64,000 bases of DNA from DAOMNN01 sp050486545 (lineage in GTDB: Bacteria; Pseudomonadota; Gammaproteobacteria; Burkholderiales; Rhodocyclaceae). The position numbers and the translations under genes were made by a program. Location of the stretch: NCBI GenBank assembly GCA_050486545.1, contig JBJHDM010000003.1:1-64000 (forward strand), read 5' to 3'. Below, piece after piece: positions 25,416 through 34,204 of the stretch; position 1 is the stretch's first letter; the number at the start of each line of letters is the position of its first letter. The notes beneath the pieces are model-generated. The model made no database searches and had not been told where the DNA came from. It worked only from the letters and a program-made list of their open reading frames with translations.

Positions 25416-26120
25416 CTATCCGAAGCGACGCATCGCCCAGGCCCGCATCGCGAAGGCTCCGGCGTTGAGCACGAGAATCACGACCACGAGCACGATGCCC
25501 AGCGCGATCGCCAGCGGGAGATCGCCCTTGCTCGTTTCCAGTGCGATCGCGGTGGTCATGACCCGGGTCGCCCGGTCGATGTTGCCGCCGACGATCATGA
25601 CCGCACCGACCTCGCTCATCGCCCTTCCCAGGCCTGCCAGCACCGCCACGAGGAGGGAATGGCGACAGTCGTACAACAGCGTGGTGGCACTCTGCCACCA
25701 CGTGAAGCGCATCACCTCGAGTTCCTCGGCGTAGCGCTGCCAGACATCCTCGACGACCTGGCGAGCGATCGCCGCCATCAGCGGAACCACCAGCAGCGTC
25801 TGGGCGATGACCATCGCGGTCGGCGTATAGAGCAGGCCGAAGCTGCCAAACGGTCCGGAGCGCGACAGCAGCAGGTAGACGACGACTCCGACGACCACCG
25901 CCGGCAGGCCCATCAGGCCGTTGAGCACGACCGCCGCCACGTTCTTTCCCGGAAAACGACCGATCGCGAGGCATGCGCCAAGCGGCAACCCGATCAGCGT
26001 TCCCAGCAGGACGGCGCTGCCACTGACCTGGAGAGAAAGCAGGACAATCTCCGCAACCGTCTCGTCGAAGCTCGCAAGCAGCGCGAAGGCATCGGAAAAT
26101 GTGGTCGAAAAAGTCGGCAT
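25416..26120 (-). CDS. tupB: Tungstate-type ABC transporter permease
   Basis: The 234-residue protein has five to six membrane helices and the cytoplasmic coupling motif LGRAMSEVGAVMIVGGNI (near residue 165), which is characteristic of TupB-like permeases rather than ModB. TupABC imports tungstate with very high affinity. It lies 66 bases after the GGDEF/EAL gene and 10 bases before the true start of tupC. The substrate assignment depends on motif and neighbourhood; relatives are sometimes annotated for other anions. Confidence 0.82.
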   Translation of the reverse strand: MPTFSTTFSDAFALLASFDETVAEIVLLSLQVSGSAVLLGTLIGLPLGACLAIGRFPGKNVAAVVLNGLMGLPAVVVGVVVYLLLSRSGPFGSFGLLYTPTAMVIAQTLLVVPLMAAIARQVVEDVWQRYAEELEVMRFTWWQSATTLLYDCRHSLLVAVLAGLGRAMSEVGAVMIVGGNIDRATRVMTTAIALETSKGDLPLAIALGIVLVVVILVLNAGAFAMRAWAMRRFG

Positions 26121-26186
26121 GGGCAGGAGGATAGCCCAGCAACCGTGCGTCGTGGCAGCGAAGTGCGGCCTTGACGAGCCGCCCGG

Positions 26187-29100
26187 TCAGCTCATCGCGC
26201 TTTTCCACGAGTCGGTAGCAAACGCCGTTGCGAACTCGTTCGCGGGCAAAGGCCGGCTGAACAGGTAGCCCTGTCCTTCGGCACAGCCTTCCCGGATCAA
26301 AAAATTGCACTGCTCCTGCGTCTCGATCCCTTCGGCGACGACATGCAGGCCGAGGCTTCGGGCCAGTGCGATGACCGCGCGGGTGATCGCCTCGTCGTTC
26401 GGGTCCTGCGGGATGTCGCGCACGAAGGACTGGTCGATCTTCAGCGTGTGGACCGGCAGGCGCTTCAGATAGGACAGCGAGGAATATCCCGTCCCGAAAT
26501 CATCGATCGCGAGCGACACGCCGAGCGAGCGGATCTCGTCGAGGATCTCGATCGACCGTTCAGCGTGGCGCATGATGAAGCCCTCGGTGATCTCGAGTTC
26601 GAGGGCGGACGGCGGTAATCCGCTGCACTCGAGCGCCCCCCTGACCGCCTCGACGAGATCGCCACGCTCGAGTTGCTGACCCGACAGGTTTACGGCGATC
26701 TGTCGAATCTGCAAGCCGGTGTCCAGCCACTTGCGCGCCTGCCGGCAAGCCGCGGCCAGGACCCACTCCCCGAGCGGTACGATCAGGCCGGTTTCCTCCG
26801 CGAGCGCAATGAAGCGCTCCGGAGCAACGACTCCCGTTTCCGGATGATTCCAGCGCACCAGCGCCTCGGCGCCAACGACCTTCCGGGAAACCAGGTCGAG
26901 CTTGGGCTGATAGTAGACCTCGAACTGGTCGAGCTTGAGTGCCTGCCGCAGGCTGTTCTCCAGCAACACCCGCTCGAATGCGGTTCTCGTCAACTCCGCC
27001 GTATAGAACTGGTATCCATTGCGTCCGCGCGATTTGGCCTGATACATGGCCGCATCGGCGTTGCGCAGCAGCGTGGCGCCATCCTCGCCGTCGTCGGGCG
27101 AAATGCTGATCCCGATGCTCGCACTCACATGCATTTCGCGCCCTTCGACCACGAAGGGTTCGGCAAACGCGTCGACGACCTTGGCCGCAATCACACCGGC
27201 TCGCTGCGTGTCGGGGAGTTGCTCGAGCAGCAACGTGAATTCGTCTCCACCCAGACGGGCCACCGTGTCCTCGCTGCGCACCAGGGCCCGCAACCTTCTG
27301 CCCACTTCGATCAGCAACGCATCGCCGACCGGATGACCGAGGCTGTCATTGATGTTCTTGAACCGGTCGAGGTCGATGAACAGGATCGCCACGCAATGCC
27401 GTTCACGATGCACACGCTCGAGCGCGTGCTCGATGCGCGCCGAAAACAGCAGCCGGTTGGGCAACCCGGTGAGCGGGTCGTGGTGTGCCAGGTACTCGAG
27501 CTTTTCCTCGGACTGCTTGACCCGGCTGATGTCCGAGAAAACCGACACATAGTGGGTCACGCGGCCGGCCTCGTCGCGCACCGTACTGATTGTCTGCCAC
27601 TCCGGGAACATGTCACCGTTTTTTCGGCGGTTCCAGATCTCTCCCCTCCAGTATCCCGCCTGATGGATCGCCGCCCACATCTCGCGATAGAAATCGGCCC
27701 CATGGCGCCCCGACTGAAGCATGCGGGGATTCTTCCCGAGCACTTCGGCCTCGGCATAGCCGGTCACTTCGGTGAACGCCGAGTTGACGGCGATGATCGC
27801 CCCCTCCACGTCGGTGATCATCACGCCTTCTCGGGTGCTCTCGAACACGGTCGCAGCCTGACGCAAGCGTTCTTCCGCGCGCAGCCGGAGCCGGATGTCA
27901 CGAATCAGCGCCTGGATCCCGCCATCCGGCAGTGCTCTTGCATTGACCTCGACCGGCAGCACGCTGCCGTCCTTGCGCACGATGCGCCGTTGCATCAGCA
28001 GGGAGCCGCGCGCGCGGAGCTTGTCGAGTTGCAGCGGCGTACGCGCAAGATCGGCCGGATCGATAAACTGCTGGAGCGTCATTCCGATCAATTCAGCGCG
28101 CTCATAGCCGGAGATCTCGACCGCAGCGGAATTGCAGTCGGTGATCCGCCCATCGGGATCGGAAACGACCAGCCCGTCGGCGGCCTGCTCGATCAGGCCA
28201 CGATAACGCAGCTCGCTTGCACGCACGCGATCCTCGGCCTCTTTGCGCTCCGTGATGTCGGCGATCATGCCCGCGAAGTGGGTCGGCTTCCCGTCCCTGG
28301 TGAAGAAGGTCTGCCCGCGACCATGGATCCATCGGTACCGTCCATCCTTGTGCGGCAGACGATACTCGGCATCGAACGGCACGCCGGTCTTCAGGGAAGC
28401 CTCGACCTTCGGCACCACGGTGTCGCGGTCGTCCGGATGCAGCCATTCGCGAAACTCGAAATCCGCCATCTCGCGCTCGCCATATCCGAGCAAGCGCTTG
28501 AATCCGGGTGCGAGATACACTTCGTTGCGCTCGATGTCCCAGTCCCAGATACCCGCCTGCGATCCGCGCACGGCACGATCGAAGCGCCCCTCACTTTGCC
28601 GCAAGGCCCGCTCGGCTTCGATGCGGGGGGTGATATCCGAGCGCAGCACGAGGGTTCCGCCTTCCTGCGTACGATACTCGTTCACCTCGATCCACCGCCC
28701 ACCCTTCAGAGGATAGACAACAGGTCCACGCCAGGATTGGTGCCTCGCGATCCGATCGGCCAGCCAGGTCTCACGCTGTTCGGGAGGGACGTCGATCCAT
28801 CCAGCATCGAGAAGCAGGCGATTCAGCTCCAGGAAGCTCAAACCCGGTCTCAGATGCTTCGCCATCGCACCAACCGAACGCCGATACGACGAATTGCTGA
28901 GAATCAGACGATCCTCGGAGTCGAACAGCAGCAAGCCATCGGAAACGCTCTCGATCGCATCGTGCAATCGCATCTGCAGCGACCGCGCCTTCTCTTCGGC
29001 CTCGATTTCCGCCGTGATGTCGCGCCCCACCCCCCGGTAGCCGAGAAAGGTGCCGTCGCTCGCGAACCGGGGCGTACCGCTGACCCGGATATGGTGTGTG

Positions 29101-29729
29101 CCACTTGCAAGGCGGATCCGGTACTCAAGGTCACGAAACGGCCGGTGCCGATCCAGATCCTCGAAGTGGCGTTCCCACTTCTCATCGATGTCCTCCGGAG
29201 CCATGCTCTCGCGCCGCGTCAGCCCGACCAGATGGGACGGGTCGATTCCGAGCGACTGGTGGATCGAATCCGAGAACCACGAGAACCGCAGATCCGGCCC
29301 CATCTCCCAAAACCAGTCGGAAGCGGAGTCGGCAAAATCCCGGAACCGACGCTCGCTGGCTTGCAACGTTCGTTCCAGATCGATGTATGTAGAGAGGTCC
29401 GTGAACACGCTGAGCGTACCGATTTCGCTCCCTGCATCGTCGGAGAGCGGCACCGTCGAAGCGTGCACCCACCGGATCGCACCATCCTTGCACCGAACCG
29501 CGGTCCGCGGCGCATCATAGGTGTTGTCCGTCAGAAAAGACTGAGCGTCGATCCCGACCAGTTCGTCGATCCGGTATCCAAGCAAGTCGGCGATGCGTTC
29601 GTTCGCAAAGCGAATGCGGCCGTCCGGATTGGCAATCCACATTCCCGCCGGCGAGGCCTCGACAATGCGGCGGTACTGACTCAATGAAGGCAAGGCGCGT
29701 TCAACCATCCGGAATACCGAGGCAGGCAT
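26187..29729 (-). CDS. Six-PAS GGDEF/EAL protein (c-di-GMP turnover)
   Basis: This large soluble protein (1180 residues) has no membrane segment. Six PAS domains occupy about residues 15-750 (starts near 20, 140, 265, 390, 510 and 630). A GGDEF domain then carries an intact RLGGDEF and an RSED inhibitory I-site five residues before it, and an EAL domain carries EALVRWNHP and DDFGTGYSSL. Both catalytic motifs are intact, so it could make and degrade c-di-GMP, switched by PAS ligands. It sits between the aor unit and tupBC on the same strand but has its own promoter (29769-29797). The start at 29729 has an AGGCGG site upstream. Confidence 0.92.
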   Translation of the reverse strand: MPASVFRMVERALPSLSQYRRIVEASPAGMWIANPDGRIRFANERIADLLGYRIDELVGIDAQSFLTDNTYDAPRTAVRCKDGAIRWVHASTVPLSDDAGSEIGTLSVFTDLSTYIDLERTLQASERRFRDFADSASDWFWEMGPDLRFSWFSDSIHQSLGIDPSHLVGLTRRESMAPEDIDEKWERHFEDLDRHRPFRDLEYRIRLASGTHHIRVSGTPRFASDGTFLGYRGVGRDITAEIEAEEKARSLQMRLHDAIESVSDGLLLFDSEDRLILSNSSYRRSVGAMAKHLRPGLSFLELNRLLLDAGWIDVPPEQRETWLADRIARHQSWRGPVVYPLKGGRWIEVNEYRTQEGGTLVLRSDITPRIEAERALRQSEGRFDRAVRGSQAGIWDWDIERNEVYLAPGFKRLLGYGEREMADFEFREWLHPDDRDTVVPKVEASLKTGVPFDAEYRLPHKDGRYRWIHGRGQTFFTRDGKPTHFAGMIADITERKEAEDRVRASELRYRGLIEQAADGLVVSDPDGRITDCNSAAVEISGYERAELIGMTLQQFIDPADLARTPLQLDKLRARGSLLMQRRIVRKDGSVLPVEVNARALPDGGIQALIRDIRLRLRAEERLRQAATVFESTREGVMITDVEGAIIAVNSAFTEVTGYAEAEVLGKNPRMLQSGRHGADFYREMWAAIHQAGYWRGEIWNRRKNGDMFPEWQTISTVRDEAGRVTHYVSVFSDISRVKQSEEKLEYLAHHDPLTGLPNRLLFSARIEHALERVHRERHCVAILFIDLDRFKNINDSLGHPVGDALLIEVGRRLRALVRSEDTVARLGGDEFTLLLEQLPDTQRAGVIAAKVVDAFAEPFVVEGREMHVSASIGISISPDDGEDGATLLRNADAAMYQAKSRGRNGYQFYTAELTRTAFERVLLENSLRQALKLDQFEVYYQPKLDLVSRKVVGAEALVRWNHPETGVVAPERFIALAEETGLIVPLGEWVLAAACRQARKWLDTGLQIRQIAVNLSGQQLERGDLVEAVRGALECSGLPPSALELEITEGFIMRHAERSIEILDEIRSLGVSLAIDDFGTGYSSLSYLKRLPVHTLKIDQSFVRDIPQDPNDEAITRAVIALARSLGLHVVAEGIETQEQCNFLIREGCAEGQGYLFSRPLPANEFATAFATDSWKSAMS

Positions 29730-29768
29730 GGGTTACGCCGCCTGAAATGACGACGGCTTTTCCGGATC

Positions 29769-29797
29769 AGTATAACGTCAGTCGTAGTCTTGAGGAA
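29769..29797 (-). promoter_or_regulatory. Promoter of the GGDEF/EAL gene
   Basis: On the minus strand TTCCTC (29797-29792) and TATACT (29774-29769) are spaced by 17 bases. The predicted start near 29762 gives a 32-base leader. This indicates that the gene can be expressed apart from the aor unit upstream. Confidence 0.55.
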
Positions 29798-29852
29798 CGC
29801 CGACAACACGCTTCGCTTCGCACTCTGGCACAGGAAAGCGGTTCGAACGTGC

Positions 29853-30158
29853 TCACCCGCCCCCACGCTGCATCGCCCGATCCAGGCGGCGCAGGAGATC
29901 CCGGCGGGCCGGTTCGCCATCCCCCTCGAAGCGGTAGCACGCACGCACGCGCGGCATGACCAGCCGGCCGAGACGCAGGGGCTCGACGGGGCATACGACG
30001 ATCTCGAGAAAGACCTCGCCGTTGCACAGGCGATAATGCCCGTCGCCAATGCAACGCACGCCACGCGGCCAGGCCTTCAGGAGGTCTCGCTCGAATTGCG
30101 CCACCGACGCGCCGATCTCACGTTCGAAGACCTCCGGGACCGGAGCATCGGGAAACAC
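29853..30158 (-). CDS. Short protein of unknown function at the end of the aor cluster
   Basis: I do not recognise a domain in this 101-residue protein. It is soluble, has only three cysteines (CIGDG, RLCNG, VVCPVE) and a strand-rich middle (HYRLCNGEVFLEIVVCPVEPLRLGRL) followed by a basic helix. It begins with GTG six bases after the MoaD-like stop, so it is the last gene of aorA-aorB-aorC-moaD. A role in cofactor insertion or assembly of the aldehyde oxidoreductase is a contextual guess. The distance to the next gene and a separate promoter suggest that the unit ends here. Confidence 0.65.
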   Translation of the reverse strand: MFPDAPVPEVFEREIGASVAQFERDLLKAWPRGVRCIGDGHYRLCNGEVFLEIVVCPVEPLRLGRLVMPRVRACYRFEGDGEPARRDLLRRLDRAMQRGGG

Positions 30159-30164
30159 CCGAGC

Positions 30165-30416
30165 TCACCCGCCTGCAATCGGCGGCCAGATCGCCAGTTC
30201 GTCGCCCTCGGCCAGTTCGCGTGTCGCGCGTTCGGACGGCGGCACGAACAAGCCGTTGATCAGGACCAGGTGCGCACTGCGCTCGGGCACCCGGAAGCGC
30301 TCGATCAGGTGCTGGACGGTCGTACCGTCCGGCACGTCGAGTTCGATGCGGTTGCCGGTGCGCTCGGTCGGCAGCAGATCGGTCAGCGACGCGAACAGCT
30401 TGAAGGCGATCTTCAC
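30165..30416 (-). CDS. MoaD/ThiS-like sulfur carrier of the aor cluster
   Basis: The 83-residue ubiquitin-fold protein ends in the di-glycine tail PPIAGG, the site that becomes a thiocarboxylate to donate sulfur for the dithiolene of pterin cofactors. The core shows VKLFASL-like strand 1, DGTTVQHLIERF and LVLINGLFVPP. The start is GTG with GGAGG seven bases upstream. Lying between aorC and the unknown gene, it is probably dedicated to the tungsten-pterin cofactor of AorB rather than general molybdopterin synthesis. This is inference from position. Confidence 0.85.
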   Translation of the reverse strand: MKIAFKLFASLTDLLPTERTGNRIELDVPDGTTVQHLIERFRVPERSAHLVLINGLFVPPSERATRELAEGDELAIWPPIAGG

Positions 30417-30430
30417 GCCACCGCCTCCAC

Positions 30431-31705
30431 TCAGCGCGCCAGTGCCTGCGGTTGCTGGCTGCGCGCAACGTAGGCGTCAACGAACTGCAAGGGCGATGCC
30501 AGCAGCCGCTCCCTCCAATCGCCAAGCCGCACCTGCCCCTGGATCAGGCCGCGCAGCGCGCCGACGTGCTCGGTGAGGCCGATCGCCGTCGCACCGATCA
30601 GCACATCGTTCCGGAACTGCAGGCTGAGGTAGCGATAGCGGTCCTCGTCGACCAGTTCGACGCCGCTGCCTCCGTTGTCGGACTCCGTGCCCCACCACTG
30701 CCCGAACGAGGACGAAATCAGACCCAGCGTGTTGAGTACGTTGACCGCGAGCACCCCCTTCATGCGGGTTTGCCGCCCGGCCATGTTGAGCGCCGCCACA
30801 CGCGCCTGGTCGGCGGCATTGGGCTGAATCGCGGCAACCAGGTGCGCGCCGGAGAACAGGTCTGGCGCTTCGGCGACATCGCCTGCAGCAAAGATTCCCG
30901 GCACGTTCGTTTCCATCCGGTCGTCGACCAGTACGCCCTTGGCCACCTTGACCTGGGTTCCCTCCAGAAAACCGACATTGGGTGCCACCCCGGCCGACAC
31001 GATGACGAGATCGCAGCCCACGACTTCCCCGGTCGACAGTTTCACGGCAAGCGGCAACTCGCCGCCCTGCCCGCGGTCGATCCGCTCGACACTGGCGGAG
31101 GTGACCACGCGGATGCCCTTGTTCTCGACCCAGCTCCGGATCATCGCGCCGGCCTTCGGCGTCATCATCCGGGGAACCATGCGATCACCCATCTCGACGA
31201 CGGTCAGTTCCACACCGCGAGCGGCCAGCGACTCCATGATGATGCAGCCGATGAAGCCTGCTCCAAGCTGCAACACGCGCGAACCCGGGCGTGCCAGGCG
31301 GGCGATCGCACGGGCATCCTCCAGGGTCCAACAGGTCAGGACTTCGGGCAGGTCGATCCCCGGAATGGGCGGACGCACCGGATGCGAGCCGGTCGCAACC
31401 AGCAAACGGTCATAGGTCTCAAACTGTCCGTCGGCGAACAGCACCTTTCCCGCTTGCGTGTCGACGGATACCGCACGCCCCTGCATCTGACGCACCGCAA
31501 GACCGTCGAAATACCCGGGCGTCTTGCGCAGCCAGGTTCCGGACTCGTCGATGTTCTCCTCGAGCAGATATGGAATAGCCATGCGCGAATAGGGCGGAGA
31601 ATCTTCGCTACCCACCAGGACGATTTCGTCGCTCGGCGCCGCATTGCGCAGCGCCTCGACCGCCACGACCCCTGCGGGGCCATTGCCGAGCACAAGGTGT
31701 TTCAT
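30431..31705 (-). CDS. aorC: Aldehyde oxidoreductase FAD/NAD subunit AorC
   Basis: This 424-residue flavoprotein couples electrons from AorAB to NAD. It carries two Rossmann motifs, GNGPAGVVAVEALR at the N-terminus (FAD) and QLGAGFIGCIIMESL near residue 148 (NAD), plus ATGSHPVRPP and the C-terminal FAD motif GIFAAGDVAEAPD (near 270). It belongs to the pyridine-nucleotide-disulfide oxidoreductase fold without the redox disulfide. It lies downstream of aorB after a 91-base gap with two hairpins, and has its own GAGGAA ribosome binding site. Three-subunit AOR is known from Aromatoleum aromaticum. Confidence 0.88.
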   Translation of the reverse strand: MKHLVLGNGPAGVVAVEALRNAAPSDEIVLVGSEDSPPYSRMAIPYLLEENIDESGTWLRKTPGYFDGLAVRQMQGRAVSVDTQAGKVLFADGQFETYDRLLVATGSHPVRPPIPGIDLPEVLTCWTLEDARAIARLARPGSRVLQLGAGFIGCIIMESLAARGVELTVVEMGDRMVPRMMTPKAGAMIRSWVENKGIRVVTSASVERIDRGQGGELPLAVKLSTGEVVGCDLVIVSAGVAPNVGFLEGTQVKVAKGVLVDDRMETNVPGIFAAGDVAEAPDLFSGAHLVAAIQPNAADQARVAALNMAGRQTRMKGVLAVNVLNTLGLISSSFGQWWGTESDNGGSGVELVDEDRYRYLSLQFRNDVLIGATAIGLTEHVGALRGLIQGQVRLGDWRERLLASPLQFVDAYVARSQQPQALAR

Positions 31706-31726
31706 CTGGATTCCTCATTGGCCATG

Positions 31727-31782
31727 GCGCCTGCCGCCCGCCCGGAGCGGGAGCAGGCGCGCCCGGCACGTCGTACCGGGCG
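31727..31782 (-). promoter_or_regulatory. Two intercistronic hairpins between aorB and aorC
   Basis: CGCCCGG (31760-31766) pairs with CCGGGCG (31776-31782), and GCGCCTGC (31727-31734) pairs with GCAGGCGC (31753-31760). The two stems share base 31760, so they may be alternatives. Neither has a T-tract. They could stabilise the upstream mRNA or lower aorC expression relative to aorB. Confidence 0.45.
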
Positions 31783-31796
31783 ATGACGGAACGGAT

Positions 31797-33644
31797 TCAA
31801 AGCCCGAGGCGGGACAAGGTCTCCGGTGTCGGCTGGCCTTCAGGCGTCCAGCCACGCACGTTGTAATACTCGGGCAGCATCTTGTCGAGGCCGTTGACCA
31901 AGCCCTTGGCCGGTCCGGTCTTGGCCGGTTCGGTCGTCAGGCGCGGCGGCAGGTTGTCGTCCTTGCTGGTGAAGCCGGCCGCATTGTTGAACTGACGCTC
32001 CATGTTCCAGATGCGCTCGCCCACCTCGTTGAGTCGTTCCATGCTCCAGTCACCCTCGCACGCAGCAGCGATCTGCGGCTGCACGTCGGCGAGTGTCCAG
32101 GCGAACGACGTGAACACGCAGATCCCGGCCGAATCGAAGACCGCGGTCGCATCCTGGAAAGCCTTCACGAGATCCGCCTTACCTTCAGTCACGAGCGGGT
32201 CGGTCTTGACCGGGATGCCGAGCACTTCGGACGCGACGGTGTAGCCTCGCAAGTGACAAGCGCCCCGATTCGACGTCGCGTAGGCGAGACCCATGCCCTG
32301 GATGCCACGCGAGTCGTAGGCCGGGAACTCCTGGCCCTTCACGCTCATCGACAGCTCGGGCCGCCCGTACTTTTCGCACAAGCGCTTGGAGCCAAGCGCG
32401 AGTTCCTTTCCGAAGCCCTCGCCGAGTGCCGTCATTTCGGCCATCTTCGCCAGCGCCTCGGCGGAACCGAACGGAGACTCGATACCGATCTGCTCCTTCG
32501 TGAGCACACCGAGTTCATACAGCTCCATCGCCGCCCCGACGGTCGCACCGAACGAGATCGGATCCATGCCCTGCTCGTTGCAGACCAGATTCGCGTACTG
32601 CAACGCCTCGAGATCGCCGACGCCATTGGCCGCACCGAGCGCCCATGCGGCCTCGTACTCGAGGCCGCCCGAAGCCCCCCAGTACTTGGGACTGTTCTTC
32701 ACCGTGAAATGATCCTTGTCGATCTGCGAGATACGCCCGCAGGCGATCGTGCAGCCGAAGCACGCGGCGTTGGTCACGAGGTGGGTCTTGCCGTCGCTGT
32801 CGCGCTTCTCGTGCATCGCTTCGGCGGAGATCTTCGATGCATCCTCGAACTGCACGTCGCGGTGGTTGCGCGTGGGCAACGCCCCGATCTCGTTGATGAC
32901 GTTCATCAGCACCTGGGTCCCGTACTTGGGCAGCCCCTGACCGGTGACCGCATTGTCGGCGAGCACCTTCTTGGCCTCGGTCGCGGCCTGCATGAAAGCC
33001 GGAAAGTCCTTGATCCCGGCCACCCCGCGGGTACCGCGGATCGCTACCGCCTTGAGGTTCTTCGAACCCATCACCGCACCGACGCCGGAGCGCCCCGCCG
33101 CGCGGTGCAGGTCATTGACCACGCAGGCGAACAGCACCTGGTTCTCGCCCGCGACACCGATCGAGGAGATGCGGATCTGCGGATCCTGGTGCTGCTTCTT
33201 GATCGTCTCCTCGGTCTCCCAGCAGCTGCGCCCCCACAGGTGGGAGGCGTCGCGCAGTTCGGCCTGGTCGTTCTCGACGAACAGATAGACCGGCTTGGGT
33301 GAACGTCCCTCGAAGACGATCATGTCCCAACCGGCGAACTTCATCTCCGCGCCGAAGAATCCGCCCGAGTTCGAACACGCGATCGCACCGGTGAGCGGTC
33401 CCTTGGTGACGACCGTGTAACGGCCACCGGTCGAGGCCATCGTCCCGGTCAGCGGCCCGGTGGCCATGATCAGCTTGTTGTCCGGCGACAACGGATCGAC
33501 CTTGGGGTCGATCTCGGAGACCAGATACTTGCTCGCCAGCCCGCGCGAGCCCAGGTACTCCCGCGCCCACTGCATGTTGAGCGCCTCTTCCGTGCAGGTC
33601 CCTGCCGTGAGGTTCACCCGCAGGATCTTTCTGTTCCATCCCAT
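31797..33644 (-). CDS. aorB: Aldehyde oxidoreductase catalytic subunit AorB (tungsten-pterin)
   Basis: AorB oxidises aldehydes to carboxylic acids at a tungsten bis-pterin centre with one [4Fe-4S] cluster. The 615-residue protein opens with GWNRKILRVNLTAG as in the AOR family. It has the pterin-binding N-terminal region, the cluster ligands Cys295, Cys298 and Cys302 (ACFGCTIAC) and the later Cys509 in FDSAGICVF, all present. An AAGGAGG ribosome binding site lies seven bases before the ATG at 33644. Its partners are the Fe-S subunit upstream and the flavoprotein downstream. Substrates such as phenylacetaldehyde are known for the Aromatoleum enzyme; specificity here is inferred. Confidence 0.93.
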   Translation of the reverse strand: MGWNRKILRVNLTAGTCTEEALNMQWAREYLGSRGLASKYLVSEIDPKVDPLSPDNKLIMATGPLTGTMASTGGRYTVVTKGPLTGAIACSNSGGFFGAEMKFAGWDMIVFEGRSPKPVYLFVENDQAELRDASHLWGRSCWETEETIKKQHQDPQIRISSIGVAGENQVLFACVVNDLHRAAGRSGVGAVMGSKNLKAVAIRGTRGVAGIKDFPAFMQAATEAKKVLADNAVTGQGLPKYGTQVLMNVINEIGALPTRNHRDVQFEDASKISAEAMHEKRDSDGKTHLVTNAACFGCTIACGRISQIDKDHFTVKNSPKYWGASGGLEYEAAWALGAANGVGDLEALQYANLVCNEQGMDPISFGATVGAAMELYELGVLTKEQIGIESPFGSAEALAKMAEMTALGEGFGKELALGSKRLCEKYGRPELSMSVKGQEFPAYDSRGIQGMGLAYATSNRGACHLRGYTVASEVLGIPVKTDPLVTEGKADLVKAFQDATAVFDSAGICVFTSFAWTLADVQPQIAAACEGDWSMERLNEVGERIWNMERQFNNAAGFTSKDDNLPPRLTTEPAKTGPAKGLVNGLDKMLPEYYNVRGWTPEGQPTPETLSRLGL

Positions 33645-33655
33645 GATGCGCCTCC

Positions 33656-34132
33656 TTATGCCGCGGCCGCAGGCGTGTTGGCCTTTTCGGCCCAGGCCTG
33701 CATGCGATCGTATCCGGTCCAGTTCGCGTCGATATAGGTGATCGCGCCCGTCGGGCAGGCCCGCGCACAGGCCGGATCGCCATCGCACAGGTCGCACTTG
33801 TGCACCTTGCCGCTGACCTGGTTGTAGTTGATCGTACCGAACGGACAGGCGATCGTGCACACCTTGCAGCCCACGCAGGTGTCCTCGAACACCACCTTGG
33901 CGCCGGTGCCGCGATCCACCCGGATCGCGTCCACCGGACAGGCGTTCAGGCACCATGCCTCGGTGCATTGCGTACAGGTGTAGGGAACCTTGCGCCCCTC
34001 GTGCTCGAAATTGAATACCTTGATGAGGGATCTTGCTGGATTCATGACTCCGGTGTGTTCGTACGAGCACGCCATCTCGCATTGCAGGCAGCCCGTACAT
34101 TTCACCGGGTCAATGTGAAGGGATTTCCACAT
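33656..34132 (-). CDS. aorA: Aldehyde oxidoreductase polyferredoxin subunit AorA
   Basis: The 158-residue electron-transfer subunit has sixteen cysteines in four groups (12/15/18/22, 53/56/61/65, 86/89/92/96, 113/116/122/126), enough for four [4Fe-4S] clusters. It is an HycB/DMSO-reductase-B-like ferredoxin with no signal peptide, hence cytosolic. A GGAGGAG ribosome binding site precedes the ATG. It is the first gene of the aor operon, followed by aorB after 11 bases. The alanine-rich tail has no known role. Confidence 0.92.
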   Translation of the reverse strand: MWKSLHIDPVKCTGCLQCEMACSYEHTGVMNPARSLIKVFNFEHEGRKVPYTCTQCTEAWCLNACPVDAIRVDRGTGAKVVFEDTCVGCKVCTIACPFGTINYNQVSGKVHKCDLCDGDPACARACPTGAITYIDANWTGYDRMQAWAEKANTPAAAA

Positions 34133-34168
34133 CGATCGTCTCCTCCGTAATTGATTCGGCTTCGGGTT

Positions 34169-34204
34169 CGTTCCAACTCAAGCTCGGAGCCCGTCGCTGG
34201 AACG
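34169..34204 (-). promoter_or_regulatory. Inverted repeat in the aor upstream region
   Basis: CGTTCCA (34169-34175) and TGGAACG (34198-34204) are exact complements separated by 22 bases, 37 bases upstream of the aorA ATG. A minus-strand TATGAT (34265-34260) lies farther upstream without a good minus-35. The arms could be operator half-sites for an aor regulator. The rest of the 226-base gap shows nothing definite, and no FNR box. Confidence 0.35.

Noticed and set aside
26673..29687. A 1004-residue open frame on the plus strand
   Set aside because: It lies wholly antisense to the GGDEF/EAL gene, which has intact domains, and has the arginine-rich composition of a shadow.
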